Notes: generated from the letters alone by a model not told the origin. A stretch of 9,885 bases of DNA from Candidatus Melainabacteria bacterium (GCA_028817775.1 JAPPOW010000040.1:1-9885), one strand, 5' to 3'; shown: positions 1-6,640, counted from the stretch's first letter. Translations and numbers: made by a program.

Positions 1-99
1 TAGGGGGCTAGTTTTATAAAGCCAAGCAAAGTCCACTTTCGAAAAATATCGCTCGAACAGCCCGCTCTTCGCTACTGCATTAGTTTTCTCAATAATCAT
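1..99 (-). CDS. Possible 5' part of an unknown gene running off the left edge
   Basis: On the minus strand a frame stays open from a TAG at about base 196 to base 1. Its first ATG is at 99-97, which would give 33 codons starting MIIEKTNAVAKSG and ending in the aromatic-rich stretch RYFSKVDFAWLYKT before the window ends. The residue composition looks protein-like. Upstream of that ATG the frame continues in sense (including KPLVEKYSGG), so the true start could be earlier through a rare start codon: an AGGAGG lies at 145-140, followed by CTG and ATC codons but no ATG, GTG or TTG. Alternatively the gene has lost its start and is a remnant. Both arms of the inverted repeat fall in this frame. I do not recognise the product, and the frame may be non-coding. 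Confidence 0.35.
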   Translation of the reverse strand, partial: MIIEKTNAVAKSGLFERYFSKVDFAWLYKTSPL

Positions 100-199
100 G
101 GGTTGGACTCGCTCAGGAGGATTGATGATTGTGACCAGTCCTCCTGAATATTTTTCGACAAGTGGCTTTGCTGGCTTTATTAAAACTTGAGCCCTCTAA
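1..199. repeat. Long imperfect inverted repeat, about 50-bp arms
   Basis: Bases 1-49 and the reverse complement of 148-199 align almost end to end, with a few single-base indels and substitutions; the inner 40 bases (10-49 versus 148-187) match at roughly nine positions in ten. A second, perfect 9-bp inverted repeat (113-121 with 139-147, TCAGGAGGA/TCCTCCTGA) abuts the inner edge of the right arm. The left arm begins at the very first base of the window, so the repeat may extend further left. As RNA or cruciform DNA it would give a long stem with a loop of about 98 nt. The origin is unknown: a small non-autonomous element, or an inverted local duplication of the partial minus-strand reading frame that crosses it. 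No target-site duplication can be judged because the left flank is missing. Confidence 0.75.
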
Positions 200-202
200 A
201 CT

Positions 203-229
203 TTTACAGCCTCTTTGATCTGCTAAAAT
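203..229 (+). promoter_or_regulatory. Promoter of the phosphohexomutase operon, leaderless
   Basis: An extended -10 box TGCTAAAAT occupies 221-229 (hexamer TAAAAT 224-229), with a weak -35-like TTTACA at 203-208 (15-nt spacer). The hexamer ends 7 nt before the ATG at 237, so transcription would begin at or next to the start codon. This argues against the ATG at 228, which lies inside the -10 box. Confidence 0.5.
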
Positions 230-236
230 GGGCAAC

Positions 237-1682
237 ATGACCGTCTTCTCAGAGAAATCCCAGCTACATGACATTAGATTTGGTACTGATGGCTGGCGTG
301 CCCTAATCGCCAAAGAGTTTACATATAGGAACCTTGAAATTTTCCTTGATGGTTTGGCTCTCTACTTATTAGAGAACTATGGCTCAGATAAGCCGTTGGT
401 GATTGGCTATGATGCTCGTTTACTGGCTGATAAGTTTGCTCAGTTTGCTATCGATCAAATCAATTCTTGGGGCATCCCGGTTAAATATATCGATCATCCG
501 GTGCCTACTCCAGTGATTGCATTAGCTGCTAAGGAGCAAGGCTCATGCGGGGCGCTTACTTTCACTGCTTCGCACAACCCACCAGAGTATATGGGAATCA
601 AGTATATCCCTGAGTACGCTGGTCCAGCATCTAAATCAATTACCGATAAAATCCTTGAGCAAATCGAAGTTGCTGCTCGCAAAGAATTTATTAAACCAGA
701 GAGTGTAGCTGGCTCTGAATTGATTGAAGTGCAGGAAGCCTACTTCAAGCATCTCCGTTCTTTGATTGACTTTGACACTATTAAGCAAGCTAACGCTAAG
801 TCTAAGACTAAGCTGGTCTATGACCCGCTCTATGGTTGTGGTCGCAATTACACCAATAAATTATTAGAAGAGCTTGGTTTTGAATTGATTACTTTGCATG
901 ATCTTAGGGATCCAAGCTTTGGTGGTTCTTTGCCGGATCCTTCTGAAAAACGTTTAGGTGAGTTGAGGGAGGCGATCCTTGATTCTGGGGCTAATTTAGG
1001 TGCAGCTAATGATGGTGATGCTGACCGTTTTGCATTTATGGATGATAAGGGTGAATTTTATCCAGCTAATAAATCAGTGTCAATTATTCTTAAATACTTA
1101 TTGGAGCATAAGGGCTATCGTGGGGTGATTGCTCGCACTGTGGCTACGACTCATTTGCTTGATGATATTGCTCGTAAGTTTGAGCTTAATACTATTGAGA
1201 CAGCTGTAGGTTTCAAATGGCTCTGTGAAGTAATGCTCAACGAGGATACAGTAGTGGCTGCTCAAGAGTCTGGTGGCATGAGCGTGCTTGGTCATATCCC
1301 TGAGAAAGATGGGGTGCTGGCTATTGTGCTGATGGCTGAAGTGCTTGCAGTTACCGGTAAGACTTTGTCGCAGCTTTGGAAAGAAGCTCAAGATTTTGTG
1401 GGCAAAGAATATTTTTATAATAGGTTGGATTTACATTTGGAAGGTGAAGGCAAGCAAAGATTTATGGCTCTCTTTACTGATGATATGAAGCAAGTTGGAA
1501 AGTTTGAAGTTAAGCTGATTGACAGAACTGAAGGAGCTAAGGTCTATGTTGACAACGGTTCTTGGTTCTTGGCTAGACCAAGTGGCACTGAAGCTATGTG
1601 TAGAGTTTACTTTGAAGGAAATGATAAGGCCGAGCTTGATGAATTAGTGGCGGCCGTAAGTAAACTGGTGGAAGTTTTGTGA
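237..1682 (+). CDS. Phosphoglucomutase/phosphomannomutase family protein
   Basis: Alpha-D-phosphohexomutase superfamily enzyme interconverting hexose 1- and 6-phosphates in the cytoplasm, supplying sugar-phosphate precursors for glycogen, cell wall or surface glycans. The 481-aa protein has the four superfamily signatures: an N-terminal RFGTDGWR, the active-site loop TASHNPP with the phosphorylated Ser at about residue 112, the metal loop DGDADR (259-264), the sugar-specificity loop ESGG (344-347) and the C-terminal phosphate-binding loop RPSGTEA (447-453). Length is normal for the family. I start it at 237 rather than the in-frame ATG at 228 because 228 sits inside the apparent -10 box. The stop overlaps the next start (GTGA), making it the first gene of a tightly coupled operon. 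Glucose versus mannose preference cannot be read from sequence. The family call is very secure. Confidence 0.95.
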   Translation: MTVFSEKSQLHDIRFGTDGWRALIAKEFTYRNLEIFLDGLALYLLENYGSDKPLVIGYDARLLADKFAQFAIDQINSWGIPVKYIDHPVPTPVIALAAKEQGSCGALTFTASHNPPEYMGIKYIPEYAGPASKSITDKILEQIEVAARKEFIKPESVAGSELIEVQEAYFKHLRSLIDFDTIKQANAKSKTKLVYDPLYGCGRNYTNKLLEELGFELITLHDLRDPSFGGSLPDPSEKRLGELREAILDSGANLGAANDGDADRFAFMDDKGEFYPANKSVSIILKYLLEHKGYRGVIARTVATTHLLDDIARKFELNTIETAVGFKWLCEVMLNEDTVVAAQESGGMSVLGHIPEKDGVLAIVLMAEVLAVTGKTLSQLWKEAQDFVGKEYFYNRLDLHLEGEGKQRFMALFTDDMKQVGKFEVKLIDRTEGAKVYVDNGSWFLARPSGTEAMCRVYFEGNDKAELDELVAAVSKLVEVL

Positions 1683-1963
1683 ACTGGGATGATCTGCAAA
1701 CAACAAGATATTTTAGAGAGCAGGTCTTAATAAAGAGACCTTACTTGAAAATCGAGTGGATCCAAAAGGTGCTTAATGAAAGAAAACCAAGTGAAATCCA
1801 GGAAGATGGTAGGCTAAGATACTGGACCTATATTGAAGGTGAAAAGAAATTCCTTAGAGTGGTATTATTAGAGGATGGCATGACTGTCCATAATGCTTTC
1901 TTTGACAGAGATTTCAAGGAGAAAGAGTTGAATTATGAAGTTCCGTTATTACCAAGAGACTGA
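1679..1963 (+). CDS. Small DUF4258/RelE-like protein, putative toxin-like partner
   Basis: A 94-aa protein beginning with GTG in a GTGA overlap with the preceding stop codon; a weak GGAAG lies just upstream. The centre reads as a short beta-rich domain: helix with KRPYLKIEWI, then EIQEDGRLRYWTYI, FLRVVLLEDG and TVHNAFFDR. This order (basic helix, dGRlryW strand, LRVV strand, final vHNAF strand) resembles small RelE/BrnT-like families, of which DUF4258 is one, that are commonly encoded next to DUF2283 proteins. The following gene here is DUF2283-like and overlaps it by 29 nt, which fits that pairing. Whether it has ribonuclease activity is unknown: I cannot identify catalytic residues with certainty, and the pair may have a housekeeping role. 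The family name is recalled from pattern, not searched. Confidence 0.75.
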   Translation: MNWDDLQTTRYFREQVLIKRPYLKIEWIQKVLNERKPSEIQEDGRLRYWTYIEGEKKFLRVVLLEDGMTVHNAFFDRDFKEKELNYEVPLLPRD

Positions 1964-2165
1964 TTCCCTATATATTAATCTTGCAAAGAATACCAGTTCT
2001 GAGTCTATTGAGGTTTCTCCAGGGGTTGTCGTTGACTATGACAGTGAGGGTGATATCGTGGGGATTGATATTGATCAAGCTAGTAAGAAAGTTGATATGA
2101 CTTCGTTTGAGACAGATTCTCTGCCTTTTGACAATGTTTCTTTTAAGAACCAGGACGATGCTTAA
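1935..2165 (+). CDS. DUF2283 domain-containing protein, putative antitoxin-like partner
   Basis: A 76-aa acidic protein. The N-terminal half matches the DUF2283 pattern: FRYYQETDSLYINL, then a strand pair around VSPGVVVDYDSEG, then IVGIDIDQAS near residues 44-52. The C-terminal tail is acidic and likely flexible. An AAGGAG at 1916-1921 lies 13 nt before the ATG, a little distant but usable, and the gene overlaps both neighbours: 29 nt with the upstream RelE-like gene and 8 nt with mqnC (ATGCTTAA). DUF2283 proteins are often found beside small DUF4258/RelE-like proteins and have been proposed as antitoxins; that role is inferred here from arrangement only. Its unusual position is in the middle of a metabolic operon, translationally coupled to mqnC. 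Confidence 0.8.
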   Translation: MKFRYYQETDSLYINLAKNTSSESIEVSPGVVVDYDSEGDIVGIDIDQASKKVDMTSFETDSLPFDNVSFKNQDDA

Positions 2166-3384
2166 AACTGCTAATCCTATTTTAAATAAAGCTCTAGTTG
2201 GTGAGCGAATTGATCAAGCCGAGGCGCTTGAATTGTTCGAGTCTGCCTCTGCCTTGGATCTTGCTTATGTTGCAGATGAATTACGTAAACGCAAACACCC
2301 AGATAAGGAGCCTGCCACTTACGTAGTCCAGCGCAATGTTAATTACTCTAATGTCTGTACTGCTAGTTGTAGTTTTTGTGCTTTTTACACACCACCCTCT
2401 TCTGTCATTGCGAGGAGGACGCAGTCCGACGTGGCAATCTCCCCGCTGCGCTACCCGAAGGCTTATGTTTTGGATTATGAGACTGAGTTGAAGCCTAAGA
2501 TTGAAGAACTAGTTGCTATCAATGGTACTGAGATTCTTTTGCAGGGTGGTCACAATCCTAGTTTGGGATTGGATTACTACACAGATTTATTCAAGCAAAT
2601 TAAACAAGATTTCCCTGGTATCACTTTGCACGCTTTGAGTCCAGCAGAGATTGTACATATCGCAGAGAAAGAGTTTACGCCCGCTGAGCAGTATGGTGAT
2701 GGTACAAATCGCAGTAGAATTATTGAACCAAGCCAAAGACAAATCAAAGAGATCTTAGTTCAATTGCAAGAAGCGGGTATGGATTCATTGCCAGGAGCTG
2801 GTGCTGAGATTTTGACAGAGCGAGTCCGTAAGATTATTGCTCCACTCAAGATTACTACTGAAACTTGGCTTGGAGTGATGGAGTTGGCTCATGGACTAGG
2901 TATGAGATCGTCAGCAACGATGATGTACGGTCATGTTGAAACTTACCAGGATAGGGTTGAGCACCTCAAGGCTTTGCGGGATTTGCAAGATCAGACTGGT
3001 GGCTTCACGGCATTTGTGGCTTGGAATTTCCAGCGTGGTGAGACGCCACTTGGAAAAATTATGGATAGCATGGAAGCGCGCGGTGAGCTGCCTGATTATA
3101 ATAAAAATTCTTCAGGTGATGATTATTTACGTACAACTGCTATTGCCCGAATCTACCTTGACAATATTGAAAACTTCCAAGCTAGTTGGGTTACTCAGGG
3201 GCATCAATTAGGTCAGGTCTCACTTGCTTTTGGTACTAATGATCTTGGCGGTAATATGATGGAGGAGAATGTGGTCTCCGCTGCCAATACCACTCATAGA
3301 GCTGGAGTCGATGAGATGGTTTACTATATCGAAGCTAGCGGGCGTAAAGCTGCTCAGCGTAATACCCAGTATCAATTAGTCTAG
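2158..3384 (+). CDS. mqnC: Cyclic dehypoxanthinyl futalosine synthase (menaquinone biosynthesis)
   Basis: Radical S-adenosylmethionine enzyme that cyclises dehypoxanthine futalosine in the futalosine route to menaquinone. The [4Fe-4S] motif CX3CX2C is at residues 67-74 (CTASCSFC), followed by the barrel strands ILLQGGHNP, LHALSPAEI, DSLPGAGAEIL, the conserved TMMYGHVET (255-263) and a C-terminal NDLGGNMMEENVVSAA typical of MqnC rather than MqnE or CofH. The 408 aa are longer than the roughly 350-380 usual. Two insertions explain this: residues about 79-98 come from a palindromic repeat (VIARRTQSDVAIS), and about 171-194 hold a second extra loop (EQYGDGTNRSRIIEPSQ). I chose ATG 2158, overlapping the DUF2283 stop, over an upstream start at 2107 because conserved sequence begins after 2158. 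The 3' end overlaps the convergent gene by 9 nt. The frame is intact, so activity is probably retained. Confidence 0.93.
   Translation: MLKTANPILNKALVGERIDQAEALELFESASALDLAYVADELRKRKHPDKEPATYVVQRNVNYSNVCTASCSFCAFYTPPSSVIARRTQSDVAISPLRYPKAYVLDYETELKPKIEELVAINGTEILLQGGHNPSLGLDYYTDLFKQIKQDFPGITLHALSPAEIVHIAEKEFTPAEQYGDGTNRSRIIEPSQRQIKEILVQLQEAGMDSLPGAGAEILTERVRKIIAPLKITTETWLGVMELAHGLGMRSSATMMYGHVETYQDRVEHLKALRDLQDQTGGFTAFVAWNFQRGETPLGKIMDSMEARGELPDYNKNSSGDDYLRTTAIARIYLDNIENFQASWVTQGHQLGQVSLAFGTNDLGGNMMEENVVSAANTTHRAGVDEMVYYIEASGRKAAQRNTQYQLV
2404..2441 (+). repeat. Palindromic repeat in frame inside mqnC
   Basis: The core is GTCATTGCGAG (2404-2414) and GCAATCTCC (2434-2442). ATTGC (2407-2411) pairs with GCAAT (2434-2438), and an inner GGAC-GCA-GTCC hairpin lies at 2417-2427. 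It is visibly more G+C-rich than the flanking mqnC sequence. The same 11-base left end recurs at the start of the lipoprotein gene on the minus strand (8510-8500). It is translated here as part of the MqnC protein without a stop, just downstream of the cluster-binding cysteines. MqnC homologues as I recall them lack any residues here. Confidence 0.85.
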
Positions 3385-4212
3385 AGCTGGTAGTTGTGAC
3401 TTAAAGAATCTTAGGGCATCATAGTTTTCTACTTGTCTTGCTTGTTTGAGGGCTGTATCAAGAGCTTCTGTTGCGTTAAGACTATCAAGTTTGAAGGCTA
3501 AGAATTGAATCATTGGCATATTGCGACTAGAGATTGAATTATGGAGAACTCTTTCAAGAGCAGGAAGCCAAGGATCACTGTCAGTAGCACTTGCTTCTAG
3601 TTCAGCAAAAGTATCATTAATAAGCTGCGCGTCACCGTTACGAAGAGCTTTATTGAGACTCGATTCGATCCGTGATGATAGGGATGGGAGCTTTTGCATT
3701 CTTTTTCTATCACTATGGTACTGACTTTGTTTGATCACTTGTTTGGTAGCTTGAATTAAACCTGGTTCAAGGTTTTGTATCAAATCATCAAGGAATTGAG
3801 TGGGGTTCTCTGAATTTAATCCAGCCCGGTAACACTTAGCATAATTATTAGCTACTGCTAGACTAGGTGTTCTGAAAGTTTTACGTGAACGATAACCAGG
3901 GCTATTGCCTTGCTTTAATTCTCCTAGTGCTCGAAGTATTGGAATAGAAAATTCTGAAACTTCATCAATAGTGTCAACTCTATGTTGAAGGCTAGTTCTT
4001 GCTGCTGGGTCTAGGCTGCTAATGAGGTCACCCAGAAAATCAATAGTTAATGTTGCTTCTTGTAAAGTTTCATCTACTCCAGCCAACCAAGAGTAACCTT
4101 CCTTGGCTAGAAGTACTCCGGTTTGCAGTTCTGATTGCATCTCACGGTGGGCCTCATTCATTCTGTAGGCCATCTCAATACCGTTATGTGCTGTTAAATT
4201 AAGTTCAGGCAC
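3376..4212 (-). CDS. Hypothetical protein, 278 aa, largely helical
   Basis: I do not recognise this family. The start is GTG at 4212-4210, and a consensus promoter places the transcription start on or beside that codon, supporting it. The protein has no signal peptide or membrane segment and looks like a soluble, mostly alpha-helical cytoplasmic protein. Its C-terminal third (about residues 190-278) has helix pairs of the kind RNGDAQLINDTFAELEA and RNMPMIQFLAFKLDSL followed by VENYDALRFFKS, suggestive of a weak alpha-alpha superhelix, but no named repeat can be assigned. It is divergent from thrC across 66 bp and converges on mqnC with a 9-nt overlap, so it is a single-gene transcript. Codon use looks like that of its neighbours. 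Confidence 0.8.
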   Translation of the reverse strand: MPELNLTAHNGIEMAYRMNEAHREMQSELQTGVLLAKEGYSWLAGVDETLQEATLTIDFLGDLISSLDPAARTSLQHRVDTIDEVSEFSIPILRALGELKQGNSPGYRSRKTFRTPSLAVANNYAKCYRAGLNSENPTQFLDDLIQNLEPGLIQATKQVIKQSQYHSDRKRMQKLPSLSSRIESSLNKALRNGDAQLINDTFAELEASATDSDPWLPALERVLHNSISSRNMPMIQFLAFKLDSLNATEALDTALKQARQVENYDALRFFKSQLPALD

Positions 4213-4218
4213 AATATT

Positions 4219-4247
4219 ATTATATCAATACATGTTATTTAAATCAA
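4219..4247 (-). promoter_or_regulatory. Consensus sigma70 promoter of the 278-aa gene, leaderless
   Basis: On the minus strand TTGATT (4247-4242) and a perfect TATAAT (4224-4219) are separated by 17 nt. The -10 box ends 6 nt before the GTG at 4212, so the transcript would start at the start codon. There is no room for a Shine-Dalgarno sequence. Confidence 0.7.
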
Positions 4248-4262
4248 GTTTTTGGCTTATAT

Positions 4263-4271
4263 TGTTACAAT
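4263..4271 (+). promoter_or_regulatory. thrC: Extended -10 promoter of thrC, leaderless
   Basis: TGTTACAAT (TGn plus TACAAT) ends 7 nt before the ATG at 4279. No convincing -35 box is seen. The placement predicts a leaderless thrC mRNA and rules against the in-frame upstream start at 4252, which would lie ahead of the -10 box. Confidence 0.6.
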
Positions 4272-4278
4272 ATCTGCA

Positions 4279-5373
4279 ATGCCATATACCGGAACCATCA
4301 ATAAATACGCTAAATATCTCTCAGTAGCTGAAAATACCCCGGTGATTTCTATTCAAGAAGGTCAAACCCCTCTAGTGCCAGCCCCTCATATTGCAAGTGC
4401 TTGTGGAGTAGACGGTCTGAAGGTCTATTTTAAAATTGAAGGTTTAAATCCAACTGGATCATTTAAAGATCGTGGTATGACTATGGCTGTATCCAAGGCT
4501 GTTGAGAAGGGTGCAACTCGAATTATTTGTGCTAGTACCGGCAATACTTCAGCTTCAGCAGCAGCATTTGCAGCACGTGCTCGCGGGCTTGGTTATGACA
4601 TGGATTGCTATGTAATTATTCCTGCTGGCTATGTGGCTCTAGGAAAGCTTTCTCAGGCAATGATCTACGGAGCTAAAGTAATTCAAATAGAGGGCAACTT
4701 TGATGCGGCGCTAAATATTGTTAAAGAACTTTGTGATCAATATCCAATTGAATTAGTTAATTCCTTAAATCCATACCGCATAGAAGGACAAAAAACTTCA
4801 GCCTATGAAATTTGTGATGAGCTGGGTGATGCGCCAGACTATCTTTGTATTCCGGTGGGCAATGCTGGTAACATCACTGCTTATTGGGCTGGCTTCTCTG
4901 ACTACCAGGGTGCTAGCAAGAAACCTAAGATGTATGGCTTTCAAGCTGCTGGAGCTGCGCCAATTGTTGACGGGGCGCCAGTTGAGAAGCCTGAGACTGT
5001 TGGTACTGCAATTAGAATTGGCAATCCAGCTAGCTGGAAGCAAGCAGAGGCTGCTCGTGATCAGAGTGGTGGTTTGATTGATAAAGTTACAGATGATGAG
5101 ATGCTTGCAGCCTATAGAATGATTCATCAAGATGAAGGTTATGCTTGTGAGCCTGCTTCTGCAGCAAGTGTTGCTGGTCTGATTAAATCAGCTCAAGCAG
5201 GAAAGATTGAACCAGGTTCAACAGTAGTCTGCGTTCTTACAGGTAATGGTTTGAAGGATCCTAAAGTAGCCATGGAGCAAAGTGATATGGCTTCAGCCGA
5301 GAAAGTTTATCAAGCTGATAGCTTTGAGATCGCACAAGCTCTAGGGCTTAAAGCAGCACCAGTGCAGCAATAA
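4279..5373 (+). CDS. thrC: Threonine synthase
   Basis: Pyridoxal-phosphate enzyme converting O-phosphohomoserine to threonine, the last step of threonine biosynthesis, in the cytoplasm. The 364-aa protein carries an N-terminal substrate segment EGQTPLVPA, the cofactor lysine in NPTGSFKDRG (Lys at about residue 63), the STGNTSASAAA loop, a glycine-rich phosphate-binding loop PVGNAGNITAYW and a C-terminal VCVLTGNGLKDP. Length and motif order are normal for fold-type II threonine synthases of the bacterial short class. I use ATG 4279, where homology begins (MPYTGTINKYAKYL), because the -10 box sits between it and the alternative start at 4252. No other threonine-pathway gene is adjacent. The 3' end overlaps the convergent uppP by 26 nt. 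Confidence 0.95.
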   Translation: MPYTGTINKYAKYLSVAENTPVISIQEGQTPLVPAPHIASACGVDGLKVYFKIEGLNPTGSFKDRGMTMAVSKAVEKGATRIICASTGNTSASAAAFAARARGLGYDMDCYVIIPAGYVALGKLSQAMIYGAKVIQIEGNFDAALNIVKELCDQYPIELVNSLNPYRIEGQKTSAYEICDELGDAPDYLCIPVGNAGNITAYWAGFSDYQGASKKPKMYGFQAAGAAPIVDGAPVEKPETVGTAIRIGNPASWKQAEAARDQSGGLIDKVTDDEMLAAYRMIHQDEGYACEPASAASVAGLIKSAQAGKIEPGSTVVCVLTGNGLKDPKVAMEQSDMASAEKVYQADSFEIAQALGLKAAPVQQ

Positions 5374-6145
5374 TTAATCTGTAAACAATAAACCAAGTCA
5401 GTGATCTCTCTCTAAGGAATTTGATCATAAAATCTATTGCAAAATATCCAGAGATAAAGCTGAGAAGAAAACCAAGTCCTAGGCTAGTGTAATCTAATCC
5501 GGCATGCATTACTGGGCTTGAGAGTAGATCTTTGAGTGCAAGTAAACCAGCACCTGCAATAGCAGGCAAGCCAACTATAAACGAGAAACGAGCAGCTTGC
5601 TCGCGGTTAAGATTCATAAACAAACCAGCAGAGATTGTTGCACCAGAGCGAGAAGTGCCAGGGAATAAAGCGAGGCATTGCATCAATCCAATAAAAAATA
5701 TTTCTTTATAACCTAGTTCTTTTATATCTTTGTTTTGGGAATTTTTCTTTGAGAAGTTATCAGCAAACCACATTAATATTGAGCCAAGCACTAGAGTAAT
5801 CGCAATGCCTGAACTAGAGCGCACTAGATTAGAGCCAAAGAAATCTTTGAAGCCAAAACCAATTACTACAGCCGGGATAGTCGCTAATAAAATTGCTAGT
5901 GCTAATTTACGATTGACTTTGTCTTCGGAAACAAAACTTTTGAGCATAGCTATAATTTCACTACGGAAATAAATGACAGCCGCAAACAAGGTTCCTAGGT
6001 GAAGGAAGGCATCCATATCTAAACCAAATTCATGTAAGCCTAGTAGACGCGGAGCTAGAGCCAGGTGTCCAGAACTGCTCACTGGTAAGAACTCAGTGAG
6101 CCCTTGAATAATTGAAAGAATAGTGATTTCTAGGTGATTTCCCAT
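5348..6145 (-). CDS. uppP: Undecaprenyl-diphosphatase
   Basis: Integral membrane BacA-type phosphatase that converts undecaprenyl diphosphate to the monophosphate carrier lipid used for peptidoglycan and surface polysaccharides; overproduction in other bacteria gives bacitracin resistance. The 265-aa protein has the (E/Q)xxxE motif as QGLTE (14-18) followed by FLPVSSSGH (His27), and the PGTSRSGAT motif (162-170) with its catalytic arginine. Several hydrophobic segments follow the usual topology, including a re-entrant-like SSSG region. Length is typical. The start has no Shine-Dalgarno sequence; a TAGAAT box at 6167-6162 could serve as a -10 with a leader of about ten nucleotides. It is transcribed alone, divergent from the small gene at 6218. 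Confidence 0.95.
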   Translation of the reverse strand: MGNHLEITILSIIQGLTEFLPVSSSGHLALAPRLLGLHEFGLDMDAFLHLGTLFAAVIYFRSEIIAMLKSFVSEDKVNRKLALAILLATIPAVVIGFGFKDFFGSNLVRSSSGIAITLVLGSILMWFADNFSKKNSQNKDIKELGYKEIFFIGLMQCLALFPGTSRSGATISAGLFMNLNREQAARFSFIVGLPAIAGAGLLALKDLLSSPVMHAGLDYTSLGLGFLLSFISGYFAIDFMIKFLRERSLTWFIVYRLIIAALVLL

Positions 6146-6169
6146 GGTGCTTGATGGATCTATTCTATT

Positions 6170-6212
6170 ATGTTACCATTCATGCTTATAGATAGTAATA
6201 CAAAGGAGTATT
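6170..6212 (+). promoter_or_regulatory. Putative promoter and strong ribosome binding site of the 140-aa gene
   Basis: An extended -10-like TGTTACCAT lies at 6171-6179, and AAAGGAG at 6202-6208 is followed by ATG at 6218. This is one of the few clear Shine-Dalgarno sequences in the window, contrasting with the leaderless-looking neighbours. The promoter part is weak. Confidence 0.4.
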
Positions 6213-6217
6213 AAATA

Positions 6218-6640
6218 ATGAGTTTTGATAACACCACAGAGACAGCAAGCATGAGAGCAAGGTGCATGGCAAATGTGGGCGGTGGTCCAAGTATAGATCA
6301 GAGATGGCGGCATGAATTAGAAAAGAGCGATCCGGCAGCTGTCTTGGACATGGATAGAAGAAGTGATGCAAGAGCAGAAGCTCTACGCAATACTGGAAAT
6401 AGGTTTGCAGAGATAACTGAGATTCATGAATTGAATCGACAATCAAGAGAAGCATTGGATCAAGAGCATGGCTGTCCAGGAAGAATGGCTGATGTTACTC
6501 GAGAGCTTAATCTTAGGCGCCGCCAATTAGCTCTAGAGAAGGGTCATAGATTAGTACATGGAAGAAGTGGTTATCAACCACTTGATAGAACTCCTGCTGA
6601 AACAGTTATTGAGAAGTCTGCTGCAGGGCTAGGTGTTTAA
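6218..6640 (+). CDS. Hypothetical protein, 140 aa, Arg-rich and charged
   Basis: I do not recognise this protein. It begins with ATG after a clear AAAGGAG, which supports real translation. The sequence is highly charged, with many Arg, Glu and Asp residues and two Cys (residues 16 and about 86), and most of it should form helices (for example RRSDARAEALRN and VTRELNLRRRQLALEKG). There is no signal peptide or membrane segment. Codons are richer in AGA/GCA than in the neighbouring enzymes. The last 35 nt overlap the 3' end of trmD on the other strand, where the genuine TrmD C-terminus lies, so this gene's C-terminal residues come from sequence constrained by TrmD. Likely a small lineage-specific soluble protein. 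Confidence 0.7.
   Translation: MSFDNTTETASMRARCMANVGGGPSIDQRWRHELEKSDPAAVLDMDRRSDARAEALRNTGNRFAEITEIHELNRQSREALDQEHGCPGRMADVTRELNLRRRQLALEKGHRLVHGRSGYQPLDRTPAETVIEKSAAGLGV

Noticed and set aside
228..236. ATG at 228 as the phosphohexomutase start
   Set aside because: It lies within the apparent -10 box TGCTAAAAT; the ATG at 237 fits the transcription start, although the protein differs by only three residues.
113..313. Minus-strand 66-aa open frame across the phosphohexomutase start
   Set aside because: It overlaps the secure coding start on the other strand and lies in a different frame from the more protein-like minus-strand frame through base 1.
1098..1391. Minus-strand 97-aa open frame inside the phosphohexomutase gene
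   Set aside because: Shadow of a securely identified coding sequence, with no ribosome site and atypical composition.
2107..2157. Upstream start for mqnC adding 17 residues
   Set aside because: The extra residues do not resemble MqnC and overlap the DUF2283 coding sequence; ATG 2158 gives the common stop-start overlap.
2404..2442. CRISPR repeat or intrinsic terminator
   Set aside because: A single copy, no spacers and no U-tract; it is translated in mqnC and shares its end with another gene's repeat.
4798..5130. Minus-strand 110-aa and plus-strand 90-aa open frames inside thrC
   Set aside because: Both are other-frame shadows of the conserved thrC coding sequence.
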